Shown one piece after another: positions 49,451 through 59,476 of a stretch of 64,000 nucleotides of DNA (position 1 is the stretch's first letter; every line of letters starts with the position of its first letter). The position numbers and the translations under genes are program-made. The notes under the pieces were generated by a model. It searched no databases. It was not told the DNA's origin and was given only the letters and a program-made list of their open reading frames with translations. Where the stretch lies: contig NZ_CP042821.1 in the NCBI RefSeq assembly GCF_008065155.1, forward strand, positions 39,884 to 103,883, written 5' to 3'. Source of the stretch: Octadecabacter sp. SW4. GTDB taxonomy: Bacteria; Pseudomonadota; Alphaproteobacteria; Rhodobacterales; Rhodobacteraceae.

Positions 49451-50290
49451 CTAGGTAATAATTGACCGGTATCGTGGAACCGACGCCGCATCTGCGTTGT
49501 CGAGGTCAATAGCTTTCCATGCATTCCGCGTGCGCTGATATAGCTTTTTGTCACCTGCATAAATTTCGTTGATGCGATTGCGCAGCTTCGGGGTAAGAAT
49601 ACTGTTCTTTTGAGCCTTCTTTGGTGACTCGTTTCTTTCCGATGTTCCTAACAAGTCTTCTATCCCAGGAACGATCCCGGACAAAAGAACCCTGAGATGA
49701 ACCGTAAGGTCTTCGACCAAGAGCAGCTTTAGGTCGCATTTTTCCAAGATGTTCTTTCGATACATCTGCGGTGTCCAATGCGCTTCTTTAGGGAGATCAA
49801 CCTCGTCGGACAGGTTGTCGCCGAGCCAGTCTATGAGAATGGCAATGTTCTTGCGATGCTCCTCCGCGCCTTGTGGAGTGCCAATCAGTCCTCTCTTTGC
49901 CTCCAAAGTTGCTGCAAGGGGAACGTAATTCTTACGTCCGGGCCCAACTACTTTGTCGAAATATAGCGACAGAAACCGATCGATCGGCTTGCGCACGACC
50001 GTAAACGCATGTTCTTCATGGGCGATGTCGACGGGAGTGAGGTTCAGATCACTGGCTCGCGCGAAACGCTCATCATCATCATGAACCCTAATAGGAGCAT
50101 CGTGCGATTGGCCATGTTGAAGTCGCCAAAGCACGTTCTTAACGTAGGTGCAACCGCACTTCGGGATCACTAAGTAGCGAATAGGAAAACCGTCAACTAC
50201 AAAAAGCCGTTGAGATATTTTGTTCGGCTCGGGAATGGCGATCTCCGAAGTAGCTTTAATTGAAGTGGCTTGAACTGAAGTGTTTGCCAT
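49451..50290 (-). CDS. Sulfotransferase family protein (PF03567-like)
   Basis: A 279-residue protein; I take the ATG at 50288-50290, with GGAGG about twelve bases upstream. The 5'-phosphosulfate loop is visible in YLVIPKCGCTYVKNVLW (near residue 41) and the 3'-phosphate region in FTVVRKPIDRFLSLYF (near 96), the arrangement of family 2 (chondroitin/heparan-type) sulfotransferases. It would move sulfate from PAPS to a glycan or similar acceptor. No signal peptide, so it is probably cytoplasmic. It lies 55 bp after another sulfotransferase gene on the same strand. Confidence 0.8.
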   Translation of the reverse strand: MANTSVQATSIKATSEIAIPEPNKISQRLFVVDGFPIRYLVIPKCGCTYVKNVLWRLQHGQSHDAPIRVHDDDERFARASDLNLTPVDIAHEEHAFTVVRKPIDRFLSLYFDKVVGPGRKNYVPLAATLEAKRGLIGTPQGAEEHRKNIAILIDWLGDNLSDEVDLPKEAHWTPQMYRKNILEKCDLKLLLVEDLTVHLRVLLSGIVPGIEDLLGTSERNESPKKAQKNSILTPKLRNRINEIYAGDKKLYQRTRNAWKAIDLDNADAASVPRYRSIIT

Positions 50291-50344
50291 CAAAGGAGCC
50301 TCCGCTCGTCACTCGTTTAACACAAACTGCACTTTGCGAAATCG

Positions 50345-51013
50345 CTAGTCAACGCGTCGCATCATACTGGCGTTCCCACGCTTCAAGAGACTGCCCCGTC
50401 GCAGAGTGGCACTCTTGTTTTGGTGAGGGAAGCTCACCTTAGGGATTGATACATCTAAGAAATCGCACAGTTCATGCCATCCATCGCCTTTGTCCCATGA
50501 GACGTCAAGCAAATGGTCAGTCAACCCCTGTTTCACAAAGTAATCTCGGACGCTCCTGTTATGTTGTTCGTAAAGCTCAAGGTAGTGTTCCTCCACACCA
50601 ACGGGGTTCGCAAACCCAAAAATTCGCGTTCTGATCGAACGGGCAGCATCGTCGTCATGCCGATTGGCATGGTTTTTAATGCTGTTTAGCCATGCTACGG
50701 AATCTCGCCTCGTCGTCAGGATGTACTTTGCTTTGTCGCCGTAATGGTCAAGTAATTGATCCATCATCAAGGGCCATGGCCAGTCAGACAAGCAATCAAA
50801 TCCTTCGGCAATCGAAAGCAGTTCGTCAAACCGTCCTCGTGCAAAAAGATCAAAGTTTGCTGGGAGCCAGTGTTGCGAATTGTAGCCAAGCTGAAGCAAA
50901 GCATAGTGTAGGGACTGCGTGCCAGTCTTGTTCAGCCCGATACCAAAAATCTTCAATGTCTCGTCTCCAGGATATACTCCGACAACATTATCGGTTGATC
51001 CTAAACAAGCCAT
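50345..51013 (-). CDS. Sulfotransferase family protein (Sulfotransfer_4-like)
   Basis: A 222-residue protein. IFGIGLNKTGTQSLHYALLQLGY near residue 22 is the PAPS-binding loop, YILTTRRDSVAWLNS near 96 the 3'-phosphate site, and the C-terminal DVSWDKGDGWHELCDFLD segment is typical of this subfamily. It starts at ATG 51011-51013; the ribosome-binding site is weak. Together with the downstream gene it forms a pair likely to modify a cell-surface polysaccharide or protein. Confidence 0.82.
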   Translation of the reverse strand: MACLGSTDNVVGVYPGDETLKIFGIGLNKTGTQSLHYALLQLGYNSQHWLPANFDLFARGRFDELLSIAEGFDCLSDWPWPLMMDQLLDHYGDKAKYILTTRRDSVAWLNSIKNHANRHDDDAARSIRTRIFGFANPVGVEEHYLELYEQHNRSVRDYFVKQGLTDHLLDVSWDKGDGWHELCDFLDVSIPKVSFPHQNKSATLRRGSLLKRGNASMMRRVD

Positions 51014-51326
51014 TTACCTAGCTGGAAACTGCACAAATTTCCATGGCCCTTAAGTATGGCATTGCATTTCCCCCTCAGGTTGTGGTGGTTTGCAACTCGT
51101 ATGCAGCCCAAACTCAACTTAAGAGTCCGACCGCATTCGTAGTGACGGGAGCTCGATCTCCTTCAGCTCGAGGTGGTTTTTGACAACGCTCGAACTCCAA
51201 ATGCACCATGTCACGAACCAATGGTTACCATATGGTGAGCGGAGGTCCGCGCAGCGGTCTGTTCGTTAGGCATTCGTTAAGGGTTCTTAACGAAACTTGA
51301 CGCAACGTAGTAGTTTGGGGACTAAC
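51014..51326. other. Divergent intergenic region
   Basis: It separates the sulfotransferase pair from two small plus-strand genes and should hold both promoters, but no clear -35/-10 pair stands out. No gene seen. Confidence 0.3.
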
Positions 51327-51506
51327 ATGGAAAACAAAGAATTAGTTGAGCGTACATTGCTAGCGATTTCTGAAGCCGACCGGCTAGGGTTTACCAACAC
51401 CCGTGATGCTCTAATTGAAATAGCACACAAACTGTTCGCAACGGATCAATCGATAGATGCTAGATCTGTGTTGGCCTTGAAGGCGTTAGACTTCTGCGCG
51501 CATTGA
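51327..51506 (+). CDS. Small hypothetical protein, 59 residues
   Basis: ATG at 51327 follows GGGGACTAAC. The sequence is helical (ELVERTLLAISEADRLGF, ALIEIAHKLFA). Not recognised. The low-GC setting differs from the plasmid backbone to the left. Confidence 0.5.
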   Translation: MENKELVERTLLAISEADRLGFTNTRDALIEIAHKLFATDQSIDARSVLALKALDFCAH

Positions 51507-51614
51507 CAACTCAGTTCGAATTCCGACTCATCTTTATCAAACTGTGGTGCCTCGTTTATAAACTAGTAACCTTTTCAACCCTAGATAGAAAGAGGCAACA
51601 GGGATGGGGAAATT

Positions 51615-51821
51615 ATGTCGGAACACGAGTGGATTCTTTCGGTATTAGAAGATCTAGGAACCTACGCGCAACGCAACAATTTGCCTGCGCTCGGGATGAC
51701 TATCAAACAGGCGCGACGGATAGCCAAACATGAGATTTGTGAACATGCGAGGCTAAAGAACACTGCCCGTCCCGCCAATGTGTCAAATCAGAATCTTTCG
51801 CGCCCTTACAAGGCCAACTAA
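51615..51821 (+). CDS. Small hypothetical protein, 68 residues
   Basis: ATG at 51615 with GGGATGGGGAAATT just before it. Helical N-terminus (EWILSVLEDLGTYAQRNN), basic C-terminus. It may be co-transcribed with the gene at 51327. No family recognised; the IS3 copy begins 25 bp after the stop. Confidence 0.5.
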   Translation: MSEHEWILSVLEDLGTYAQRNNLPALGMTIKQARRIAKHEICEHARLKNTARPANVSNQNLSRPYKAN

Positions 51822-51920
51822 GAAAGACATTAGGAAACACGAGCACTGTCCGTCGTCAGGGTTTTTGGAACCAATGGCAGCTTAAACTAAGTGAGAGTTT
51901 GGCTCATCTGGTTGGTTTCA

Positions 51921-52901
51921 TTATGCGGCGTGCTGTCGGTGATGCAAGCGCCGCGCTTCGAGTGTCTTTCGTTTGATCCTTTCCCTTTGTTTTAGAATGG
52001 CTTTGTCACGGCCAAAGTAGACGTCGGCGGGTGTGACGTTGTTGATGCTCTCGTGATACCGCTGATGATTGTAGTGGTCGACGAAGGCTTCGATTTGAGC
52101 TTCAAGATCACCCGGCAGGAAGTAGTTTTCCAGCAGGATGCGGTTCTTTAAAGTCTGATGCCAACGCTCGATCTTGCCTTGGGTTTGCGGATGGTATGGC
52201 GCGCCGCGAGAATGCTTCATGCCTTTGTCCTGCAACCATTCCGCCAGATCTCCAGAGACGTAACTCGATCCGTTGTCGCTGAGCAGACGTGGCTTGTGAA
52301 CGACGTGAACTTGGTCGCAGCCGGATGCTTGCAATGCGAGGTCAAGCGTATCGGTAACGTCTTCAGCCCGCATGTTGGTGCAGAGCTTCCAGGAGACGAT
52401 GTAGCGGCTGTAGTCGTCGAGGACAGTGCTGAGATAGAACCAACCCCATCCCAGAACCTTGATGTAGGTGAAGTCTGTTTGCCAAAGCTGGTTGATCGCA
52501 GTTGTTTTGTCTTTGAACTCGCTGGCTGCCTTGATGACGATGAAGGCCGGGCTAGTGATTAGATCATGCGCCTTTAGCACCCGATACACTGTGGATTCTG
52601 AGACAAAATAGCGCTCCTGATCCGTGAACGTCACCGCCAACTCGCGCGGTGACAGTTCCGTTTCCTGCAAGGCGAAGTCGACAACCTTGCGCTTCACCTC
52701 GTCAGGCACGCGGTTCCAAACGTGCTTGGGCTTGGGGGATTGATCCTGCAATCCGGCCTCACCGCGCTGCAGGTACCGATCGTACCAACGGTAGAACGTC
52801 GTGCGTGGGATACCCAGCTTGGCCAGTGTCAGACGCGCCGACAGATGGCTGCCCTCAACCAAACGAATGATCTCCAGCTTCTCTGATGCAGGATACCTCA
52901 T
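51921..52901 (-). CDS. IS3-family transposase OrfB (copy 3)
   Basis: 326 residues, same protein as copy 1, full DDE triad, ATG overlapping the OrfA stop. Confidence 0.95.
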   Translation of the reverse strand: MRYPASEKLEIIRLVEGSHLSARLTLAKLGIPRTTFYRWYDRYLQRGEAGLQDQSPKPKHVWNRVPDEVKRKVVDFALQETELSPRELAVTFTDQERYFVSESTVYRVLKAHDLITSPAFIVIKAASEFKDKTTAINQLWQTDFTYIKVLGWGWFYLSTVLDDYSRYIVSWKLCTNMRAEDVTDTLDLALQASGCDQVHVVHKPRLLSDNGSSYVSGDLAEWLQDKGMKHSRGAPYHPQTQGKIERWHQTLKNRILLENYFLPGDLEAQIEAFVDHYNHQRYHESINNVTPADVYFGRDKAILKQRERIKRKTLEARRLHHRQHAA

Positions 52902-53263
52902 TCGTGGTCGCCCCCATCGCCTGTCATGCTTTTTTTGAGAAGACGCAATTCGAGCGTCTGTTCCGCGACAACCTCTTTGAGATCCTTGGCCTCACGGCGC
53001 AGTTCTTTGACCTCATCGGTGTTTGCAGCCCGCGCAGTGTCGCCTGCCAGACGCCGCTTACCGGCTTCCATGAAGTCCTTGGACCACTTGTAGTAAATGC
53101 CTTGCGATATGCCTTCACGGCGGCACAGCTCTGCAATGCTGTCCTCGCCACGCAGCCCATCCAGTACGATCCTGATCTTCTCTTCGGATGAATAATGCTT
53201 GCGCGTGGCGCGCTTGATGTCTTTGACGATCTTCTCGCCAGGGCTCTTCGTTGTCTTTCTCAT
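52898..53263 (-). CDS. IS3-family transposase OrfA (copy 3)
   Basis: 121 residues, same protein as copy 1, intact HTH and the A7 run before the OrfB start. Confidence 0.9.
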   Translation of the reverse strand: MRKTTKSPGEKIVKDIKRATRKHYSSEEKIRIVLDGLRGEDSIAELCRREGISQGIYYKWSKDFMEAGKRRLAGDTARAANTDEVKELRREAKDLKEVVAEQTLELRLLKKSMTGDGGDHE

Positions 53264-53349
53264 CGTCCACTCCTCAGTGGCTACGATGAGCAACAAACAC
53301 TCTCTTAGCAAATACGCCTAATTGGACCCATAAGCGCTGACGTCAGACA

Positions 53350-54473
53350 ATTCTTGGTCTTTGCGCCCTGACTACGATCCGGCATTGCACCGGGTAGATA
53401 TCACGATCACTGACGATGACGGCGTTTTGGACGGCGATTCCACTACCGGACCCGCTGTATCTCTTGGTAACTCGAGCCCAGACGAAATTGGCACCGATTC
53501 AAACCAGACGGCTGTTATCAATGACATGGCTGGCAACCTGATCGCGTCGGGCCAAATTTATGACGAAGAGTTCTTTGCCGTCTGGGACGGTATCAATCCG
53601 CATATCTATATCGAAAGTGTCGAAATTGCAGGCGTTCATGTCGGCTACATCGTAAATGCGCCACTGACTCCAGGGACCACGTACTCACAATCCGCCACTG
53701 GTGATGTCAACGCGGGTACTGCACCTGCTTACTCCTCTTTCACGGACGTACCACCGTGTTATGCTCCCGGCACAATGATCGACACGCCGGATGGCCCGCG
53801 CGCCGTGGAAACCCTGGAAGTCGGCGATCTGGTGAAGACGCTTGATCACGGACCCAAGCCGATCCGTTGGACCCACAGCGGCGACCATCCGCTGGAAGAC
53901 GCCGAAGTTGACGACAAGCCGGTGCAGATCAAGGCCGGTGCCTTGGGCCGGAACCTGCCCGCCCACGACCTGATCGTGTCGCCGCAACACCGCATCCTTG
54001 TCGGCGGGGCCGGGCAATTGCAGCCGGTATTCACCAGCGAGGCGTTTGCGCCCGCAAAATCCCTGACGGCCGTGCCCGGCATCCGCCACATGAAGGGCAA
54101 AACCAAAATCACCTGGATACATTTCGCCTGCGACCGGCACGAAGTTGTCACCGCCAATGGCTGCCTGTCGGAATCGCTGCTGCTTGGGCCGATGGTGGTC
54201 AATGGATTGACGGCCACCGAGCGTCAGGCAGTGACGGATATCTTTGGGTCTGCCCCGACGCACGACGCGGCCCTGAACGGTCCGCCAGCGCGGGAATGCC
54301 TGACGGTGGGCGCGGTCAAACGCCAGATTGCCAAACACCTCAAAGAGAAGGGCCAACTCTTGGCCAAAGAAATCAAGAAATGGGACGTGGATGCAGCGAT
54401 GGAGCGGTATGAGGCTGAGCGGTTGCGCGAGGCGAACCCGAGGAGCCAGGTCAATATGAAGCACGTCGCCTAG
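53350..54473 (+). CDS. Hint-domain (hedgehog/intein-type) protein, 5' end removed by IS3
   Basis: The frame is open from the IS boundary; a TTG at 53361 is the first possible start but is unlikely to be native. The first 120 residues are an extracellular-type beta region (HRVDITITDDDG). The Hint_2 domain follows from about 135: the Cys of PCYAPGTMIDTPDGPRAVE, VGDLVKTLDHGPKPIRW, SPQHRILV and a late block HEVVTANGCLSESLL. A charged helical tail ends the protein. Many Roseobacters carry such proteins, often fused to RTX or beta-propeller parts; the domain may self-process. No 5' half is found on the other side of the IS. Confidence 0.8.
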
Positions 54474-54651
54474 CGAAAGCACGACTGGCGTATAGCAGGG
54501 CGGTCAGACCGGACGGTTACCGTGCTCTCATGCTTCACCAACAACATTCGCTCCGAGTGTTAACTGTAGTGTTAGTTTTTCATTAACTATGTCGTACCAC
54601 CTTAGCCAGCGGGAACAGGGACGAATCGAATCAACGGGAAAGGCATAGAAT

Positions 54652-54822
54652 TTGGCACGAGATCACATAAACGAGCACCCAATGCTTTGCATCAGCAGAG
54701 ACATGGTAAGGGTGGCACACGACAACAAATGTCCACAGTTTGCAAAATTGCTGGAGCAAGCTTTGGAAACCCTAGAGCGCGAGATTCGGGCAAAACCGCC
54801 AACGTTTGTTTACCGAAATTGA
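54652..54822 (+). CDS. Possible small protein, 56 residues
   Basis: A TTG at 54652 with GGGAAAGG eight bases upstream opens a frame (ARDHINEHPMLCISRDMVRVA, then KLLEQALETLEREIRAKPPT) to a TGA at 54820-54822; an internal ATG at 54682 is an alternative. Helical and charged. Support is only the ribosome-binding site and composition. Confidence 0.4.
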   Translation: MARDHINEHPMLCISRDMVRVAHDNKCPQFAKLLEQALETLEREIRAKPPTFVYRN

Positions 54823-54923
54823 ACACTTCAATTGCCATATATTTGTCCGTACTTCTTGCTTAACTGCCGGCATGTACGGACACGACAATTGTGCCTGAGC
54901 TCAATGTTGCGCAGAAACTAGCA

Positions 54924-55786
54924 CTAGTTCCAAATTCGCACGCGTTCTAGTCCTCTGAGCTTTTCCAAGTCGCTTTGGTAGCTCAAATCAAACAATTCTA
55001 TTGTTTGAGAGTCGAGGCCGAGAGCGTTGGCTTCAGCGCTGCTATGGTGTGGACTGAAATGCTGCGTAACCACTCGAAGTTCAGCGTCAGGTAGGTGTTT
55101 ACCGCGATAGTCTGCTCTATGGAGGAGCCCTTTCAACAGCTTGCGGCCGATTGGATCTGCCATATGAAATGCCAAATGATACTCATTGTTTAGTCGATCG
55201 GGGAAACTGAGTCCTGAAACCAGTTCGAGAATTGGGGCCAAGCGGTATGGCACGACTGTGCGCGGAAGGATTTCAATCGATATTGACGGCATCCGCTGCC
55301 TAATATTTTTTACAAGTTCGCTCCACGAAAATTCATAGAGATCGGCCCAATCCGTCGCCTTTATTGCTTTGTTGAGTTGTTCGTTTTCAAAGCTGAGAAG
55401 TAGTTCATGGATTGGCATGATTTCAATCATCAACACAACATGCCAAGTCGGGAACGCGGCTGCCAATGCAGCACATTTTTTAGTGGCTTGGGGTAAACAT
55501 CCCCTTTATCTAGGACATTGGGCGGACTAGCCCAAGCGTGTTGGTTTGAGATAAATACTCTATTTGAGCCATGCGAGATACCAAGAGCCTCAAGCACCTT
55601 AGTTTCGCTTGCAAAGTATTTTCCAGACATCAGTTCACGAAGGACAGGCTTGTGGACTTTTTCAACAGGGCAAGTTAGGCCGCTTTTCGAGTTAATCTCG
55701 GGGTTTCGACGCAGAACCAGTTCCAACGCTGGGCCAAGGTTCCCACGCGCACCTAGATGTAAGAAAATTCGCTTGTCGTTACTCAT
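54924..55786 (-). pseudogene. Sulfotransferase-like protein, frameshifted
   Basis: The ATG at 55784-55786 begins MSNDKRIFLHLGARGNLG, which has the form of a degenerate PAPS loop. It continues through FISNQHAWASPP to KNVLHWQ, then changes frame near 55455 to AFPTWHVVLMIEIMPIHELLLSF and runs to 54924. One missing base explains the break. Rejoined length is about 287 residues. The order (loop, a FISN strand, a VVLMIE strand followed by a FSWSELV segment) resembles roseobacterial sulfotransferase-like proteins, but the binding residues are weak and the call is tentative. The gene diverges from the one at 55833. Confidence 0.5.
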
Positions 55787-55832
55787 GATCAGAATTTCCG
55801 ACCTCTGTTTCTCGTGCATTAACAGAGGCGGT

Positions 55833-56261
55833 ATGCAAGATGCAATGATAGACAACAGCGGCCCGTTGGCCGAAGATCTTAAAGAACTGCGTGACCGGAG
55901 GCAGCAAATGCAAACACGACTTATACTAGAAGTAGATGGTGAAGAACTCCTGCGCCACACGCAAGACCTACCGATTGATCAGGTCGGTCAACTTGATGAC
56001 GCTGTGAGACTAGTTATTGAACGTAGTTTGGCTGCTGTCTTGGCGAGGGTGGCAGTAGAACTGACCAAAAGCAAAACTGAATTGCCAGTTTCGCAGGCGG
56101 CTGTAATCTCTGCCTTGGCACTTGAGGCCGACGCCTATCTCAATCAGATGCTTGATAGCATCAAACTGCTTCGAGGAGTCGCAGAAGGGCAGATAAACCC
56201 TTATGAAACACGGTATGCAGATCTCGCGCATGACGTAGATGCTGAGTCTGATTTCAGCTGA
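55833..56261 (+). CDS. Hypothetical helical protein, 142 residues
   Basis: The ATG at 55833 follows AGAGGCGG. The protein is strongly helical with heptad character (LAEDLKELRDRRQQMQTRLIL, VRLVIERSLAAVLARVAVEL). No signal peptide. Divergent from the sulfotransferase-like gene with 46 bp between starts, and convergent with the RTX gene, which ends 23 bp away. Function unknown. Confidence 0.6.
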   Translation: MQDAMIDNSGPLAEDLKELRDRRQQMQTRLILEVDGEELLRHTQDLPIDQVGQLDDAVRLVIERSLAAVLARVAVELTKSKTELPVSQAAVISALALEADAYLNQMLDSIKLLRGVAEGQINPYETRYADLAHDVDAESDFS

Positions 56262-56284
56262 TACTCTGAGGTATTTTCTGGTTT

Positions 56285-58921
56285 TCAAACAATCTCGAAC
56301 CAACTTTCCGTCGCTAGGAAATCAAATCCAGCGACACCGAGGATTTGGATTGCATCGCCGTCGCCAAAATCGAGAGTCAGTGACTGACCGTAGTCCTCGA
56401 GTGTTCCAAAAGTCTCGATCAATTCTGCGCTTGTGAGATTTGAGTCGTTCGTGAGGTTTTGATCAAGCTGAATGCGGTCGGCACCAAGGCCGAAATCTGA
56501 AACAACATCGTGATCATCACCCTTCATGAAGACAAACGTGTCGGCTCCGACACCTCCGGAAAGAGTATCGTTGCCGCCGCGCCCATGAAGGGTGTCAGCA
56601 CCGGCACGACCGGAAATTTCGTTATCCAGAGCATTACCATACAATTGGTCGGTAAAATTTGATCCGATCAGGTTCTCGATGCTAACGAACGTGTCACCAG
56701 CCGCATTGCCGGTGTTTCTCGTGGCGTTACTTAGGTCTGCGGTAATGCCACTCCATGCCGTCCAGTAGGCCGCTGTGTCACTTCCTGATCCACCACTGAG
56801 AAGATCGGCTCCATCACCGCCCAACAAGATATCGTCTCCACTGCCGCCGAAAAGCCGATCGTCTCCTTGGCGACCGTTGAGCTTGTCATCGCCCTGACCG
56901 CCGCTAAGTTTGTTTGCGTCGCCGCCGCCGCGCAGTACATCATTGTATTTTGACCCCAAGATGTTCTCAATCCCAACAAGAAGATCGCCCTTTGCGTCGC
57001 CAATGTTCGTGCTTTGATTAACGAGGTCGACGATTACCCGCCAGTATGCAGTTTGATAGGCAGCGGTATCGACACCGTTGCCGCCAATAATATGGTCCGC
57101 TCCCTTGCCACCGACCAGAAAATCCCAACCGTCACCGCCATCGAGTACGTCATTGCCATTGCGCCCGTTAATCTTATCACTGCCAGCGCCGCCGACCAAA
57201 TAGTTGCTCGCATGATTTCCGAAGAGCTGATCAGAAAATTCAGATCCTTCAAGGCTTTCTATCGAGTGGTAGACGTCCATTGCTGCCGCGCCAGCGTTAT
57301 TATTCAAGCCCATTATGTCCGCAACGATGCCTTGTGATACCGTTTGATACGAAACCATGTCTTTGCCAGCACCTCCAAAGAACTCATCGCCACCGCCGTG
57401 GCCTACCAGCCTGTTGTCAAGATCATTGCCAAGAATCAAATCCCAACCGGCGGTTCCAAACAATTCAACTTGATCTGCTTCGCCGACAACTTCGTTTGCA
57501 ATCTCAAATTTTACATGCAGCACCTCGTAGGGCGACAAGGGGAAGCCGAGAATGCTGCCATCAAGGATCTGCTCAAAACTGATGTCGGTCCATGTCGGTG
57601 TTAAATCTGGCTCATTCCAATACGCAAGCCCAGCTTGACTGCCATACTCGCCATCTGCATTACTTGTATCCACCGACAAGACTTGTGCCGACAATAGTCG
57701 TAACGGCGTCCCGAATGCCGAAAGGTCCAGTTCGCCATTCCATCCCCCTTCGTCAATTGAAGACACATACATGTCTAGGTCAGTTTCGCCAGAAAATGCC
57801 TGTGCCCGGATCCCATCGGGTAGACCAGACACAGTCAAGACCGCATCGCCGAGGGTGTTCTCGGTCAAGCTAGCAAAAACCTCACCGGCGACCATGATGT
57901 CGCCAGCAGCATTCGCTATGCTTGTGGGGTGATATTGTGCAGACCAAAAGGATAGCATATCGACGCCATTAACCAGAAAGGTATTAAACATTTCGAGCAT
58001 TAAGCCCGCTTGCTCCAGCCCATGACTTTCGTATGATTTGTGGAGGACGTTCCACTCTGAAATCATTAAGTCTAGATCGACGCCGCTAGCATCCTCCCAG
58101 AATCCCATGATTCCTACCGAGTCTTCGATTGCGCTCACCAAATTATTGAAAGTGTTTGTCCCGTCTTGACCAGAAAGCAACTCATCTCGAAAATAGAAGT
58201 GGCCTACAATTCCGTCGATCACCGAGAGTTCGTCGATCGAGTATTCATTGAGTTGGTTTTGTGCACGCTCAAGAAGTTCATCAACACTGGTGAGCCCGGT
58301 AACGCTCTGAACCCATGATTGGATAAGGATGCCTGGCTGCTCGAGCCCCGAGTAAGTTGTATTATTATTGTAAAACTGTTCAATAACTTCATCCACAATG
58401 GTCGCGATATCGCCGGATAATTTGCCGTACTCAGCGGCAGTCATGTAGCCTTCGTATTCGTTACCCAATTCGAACGCGCTGATTGGGTTGGGAAAACTGG
58501 TTTCCAACACTTCCAAGACAAAGCTACGGATTGCTTCGGCGTGCTGTAAATCAAAGGCGCGCTGGCCATAAGGCATGTCATCAGTCAAGAGCCGCGCGAC
58601 GGGTATCACGATTATGGCCTGAGCATCGACGTCACTAGCAAACGATAGGAAGTCGTTAAGTGGCGTGAGCGATTTCGTTTGCCCGTTTTCATCAATGTAT
58701 GTCGATGCGTTGGGATTCGTTATGTCAAAGATAGTTTCAGCGCTTACGCCTCCAGGGTAACGAATGGTCTTGAGGCCAGTAAACTCGATAAGGTCATCAA
58801 ACTTTTCCCAGGGCTTATCCCCAATCGCTTCAAACTCGAAGACGTGGTTGAGGCCGAAATGGTCTTCAGTAACAAAGACTCCACTATTCTCTTCAATGGT
58901 GATTTGCGCGACCGTAGACAT
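56285..58921 (-). CDS. Secreted RTX protein with glycoside-hydrolase-like N-terminal domain
   Basis: An intact 878-residue protein. Residues 1-360 look like a clan-A (TIM-barrel) glycosidase of the GH39/GH51/GH79 kind: [11 protein letters not shown] near 48, acid/base candidate Glu155 in FELGNEYEG, and nucleophile candidate Glu289 in [11 protein letters not shown] beta domain follows (about 365-500). From about 505 come RTX nonapeptide blocks ([40 protein letters not shown]), each ending in a [13 protein letters not shown] spacer, and a C-terminal [12 protein letters not shown] segment typical of type I secretion substrates. There is no Sec signal. The exporter is not in the window. The substrate is likely a uronic or sulfated polysaccharide, which is inference. 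Confidence 0.82.
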   Translation of the reverse strand: MSTVAQITIEENSGVFVTEDHFGLNHVFEFEAIGDKPWEKFDDLIEFTGLKTIRYPGGVSAETIFDITNPNASTYIDENGQTKSLTPLNDFLSFASDVDAQAIIVIPVARLLTDDMPYGQRAFDLQHAEAIRSFVLEVLETSFPNPISAFELGNEYEGYMTAAEYGKLSGDIATIVDEVIEQFYNNNTTYSGLEQPGILIQSWVQSVTGLTSVDELLERAQNQLNEYSIDELSVIDGIVGHFYFRDELLSGQDGTNTFNNLVSAIEDSVGIMGFWEDASGVDLDLMISEWNVLHKSYESHGLEQAGLMLEMFNTFLVNGVDMLSFWSAQYHPTSIANAAGDIMVAGEVFASLTENTLGDAVLTVSGLPDGIRAQAFSGETDLDMYVSSIDEGGWNGELDLSAFGTPLRLLSAQVLSVDTSNADGEYGSQAGLAYWNEPDLTPTWTDISFEQILDGSILGFPLSPYEVLHVKFEIANEVVGEADQVELFGTAGWDLILGNDLDNRLVGHGGGDEFFGGAGKDMVSYQTVSQGIVADIMGLNNNAGAAAMDVYHSIESLEGSEFSDQLFGNHASNYLVGGAGSDKINGRNGNDVLDGGDGWDFLVGGKGADHIIGGNGVDTAAYQTAYWRVIVDLVNQSTNIGDAKGDLLVGIENILGSKYNDVLRGGGDANKLSGGQGDDKLNGRQGDDRLFGGSGDDILLGGDGADLLSGGSGSDTAAYWTAWSGITADLSNATRNTGNAAGDTFVSIENLIGSNFTDQLYGNALDNEISGRAGADTLHGRGGNDTLSGGVGADTFVFMKGDDHDVVSDFGLGADRIQLDQNLTNDSNLTSAELIETFGTLEDYGQSLTLDFGDGDAIQILGVAGFDFLATESWFEIV

Positions 58922-59038
58922 CGTATGAAACCCTCTTGCTGAATGGTGAGTTCAGGAAAAGCGGGTTCATGTGTTTTTGGCGGTGCAAAAATTTGGCAGC
59001 ATCGGGGCTAATAGAGAAAATGCTATTAGATTGTGGAC

Positions 59039-59219
59039 GACAGGCGATGGGGGCGACCACGAATGAGGTACCCTGCACCGGTGAAGTTGGAGATCATCAG
59101 GTTGGTCGAAGAGAGCAATCTGTCCGCCCGCATGACGCTGGCCAAGCTAGGTATCCCCCGGACGACATTTTACCGTTGGTATGATCGGTATTTGTGGCGC
59201 GGCGAGGCTGGTTTGCAGG
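59039..59219 (+). pseudogene. Diverged remnant of a related IS3 orfB
   Basis: The stretch from GACAGGCGATGGGGG to TTTGCAG matches the orfA/orfB junction and the first 55 codons of orfB of the IS3 copies with many substitutions (MRYPAPVKLEIIRLVEESNLS in place of MRYPASEKLEIIRLVEGSHLS). It comes from a different, older element and ends at the 162-bp repeat. Confidence 0.75.
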
Positions 59220-59239
59220 TGAGAACGGCCCTGCGGTCC

Positions 59240-59401
59240 GTCGCGCATGCGGCCATGCGGCCTTACCGCGGCGGCGCACTTGGCGTCCCGGTTTGCCCGT
59301 CTCGCGAGCACGTCGTGATCCGGCCACGCCTGCGGTTTCCACTCTGGTCTGTTTTGCGGTGCAAAACGATCCCGCCGCTCCATCCGCCTGCGTGTCCCGC
59401 T
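59240..59401. repeat. Interspersed 162-bp repeat, copy B
   Basis: Near-identical to 12874-13036, with the GTTTTGC/GCAAAAC stem and a ggt loop. It stands between the IS remnant and IS3 copy 4, whose end begins two bases later. Confidence 0.75.
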
Positions 59402-59476
59402 CTGTCCGTCGTCAGGGTTTTTGGAACCAATGGCAGCTTAAACTAAGTGAGAGTTTGGCTCATCTGGTTGGTTTCA

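Larger units (their letters stand above)
51847..53349 (-). mobile_element. IS3-family element, copy 3 (complete, inverted)
   Basis: Same 1,503-bp length and ends as copy 1, in opposite orientation. Flanks (GAGCAC on the left, ATTCTT on the right) show no target duplication, so the copy has probably taken part in recombination since it inserted. On its right it abuts the truncated Hint gene. Confidence 0.92.
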
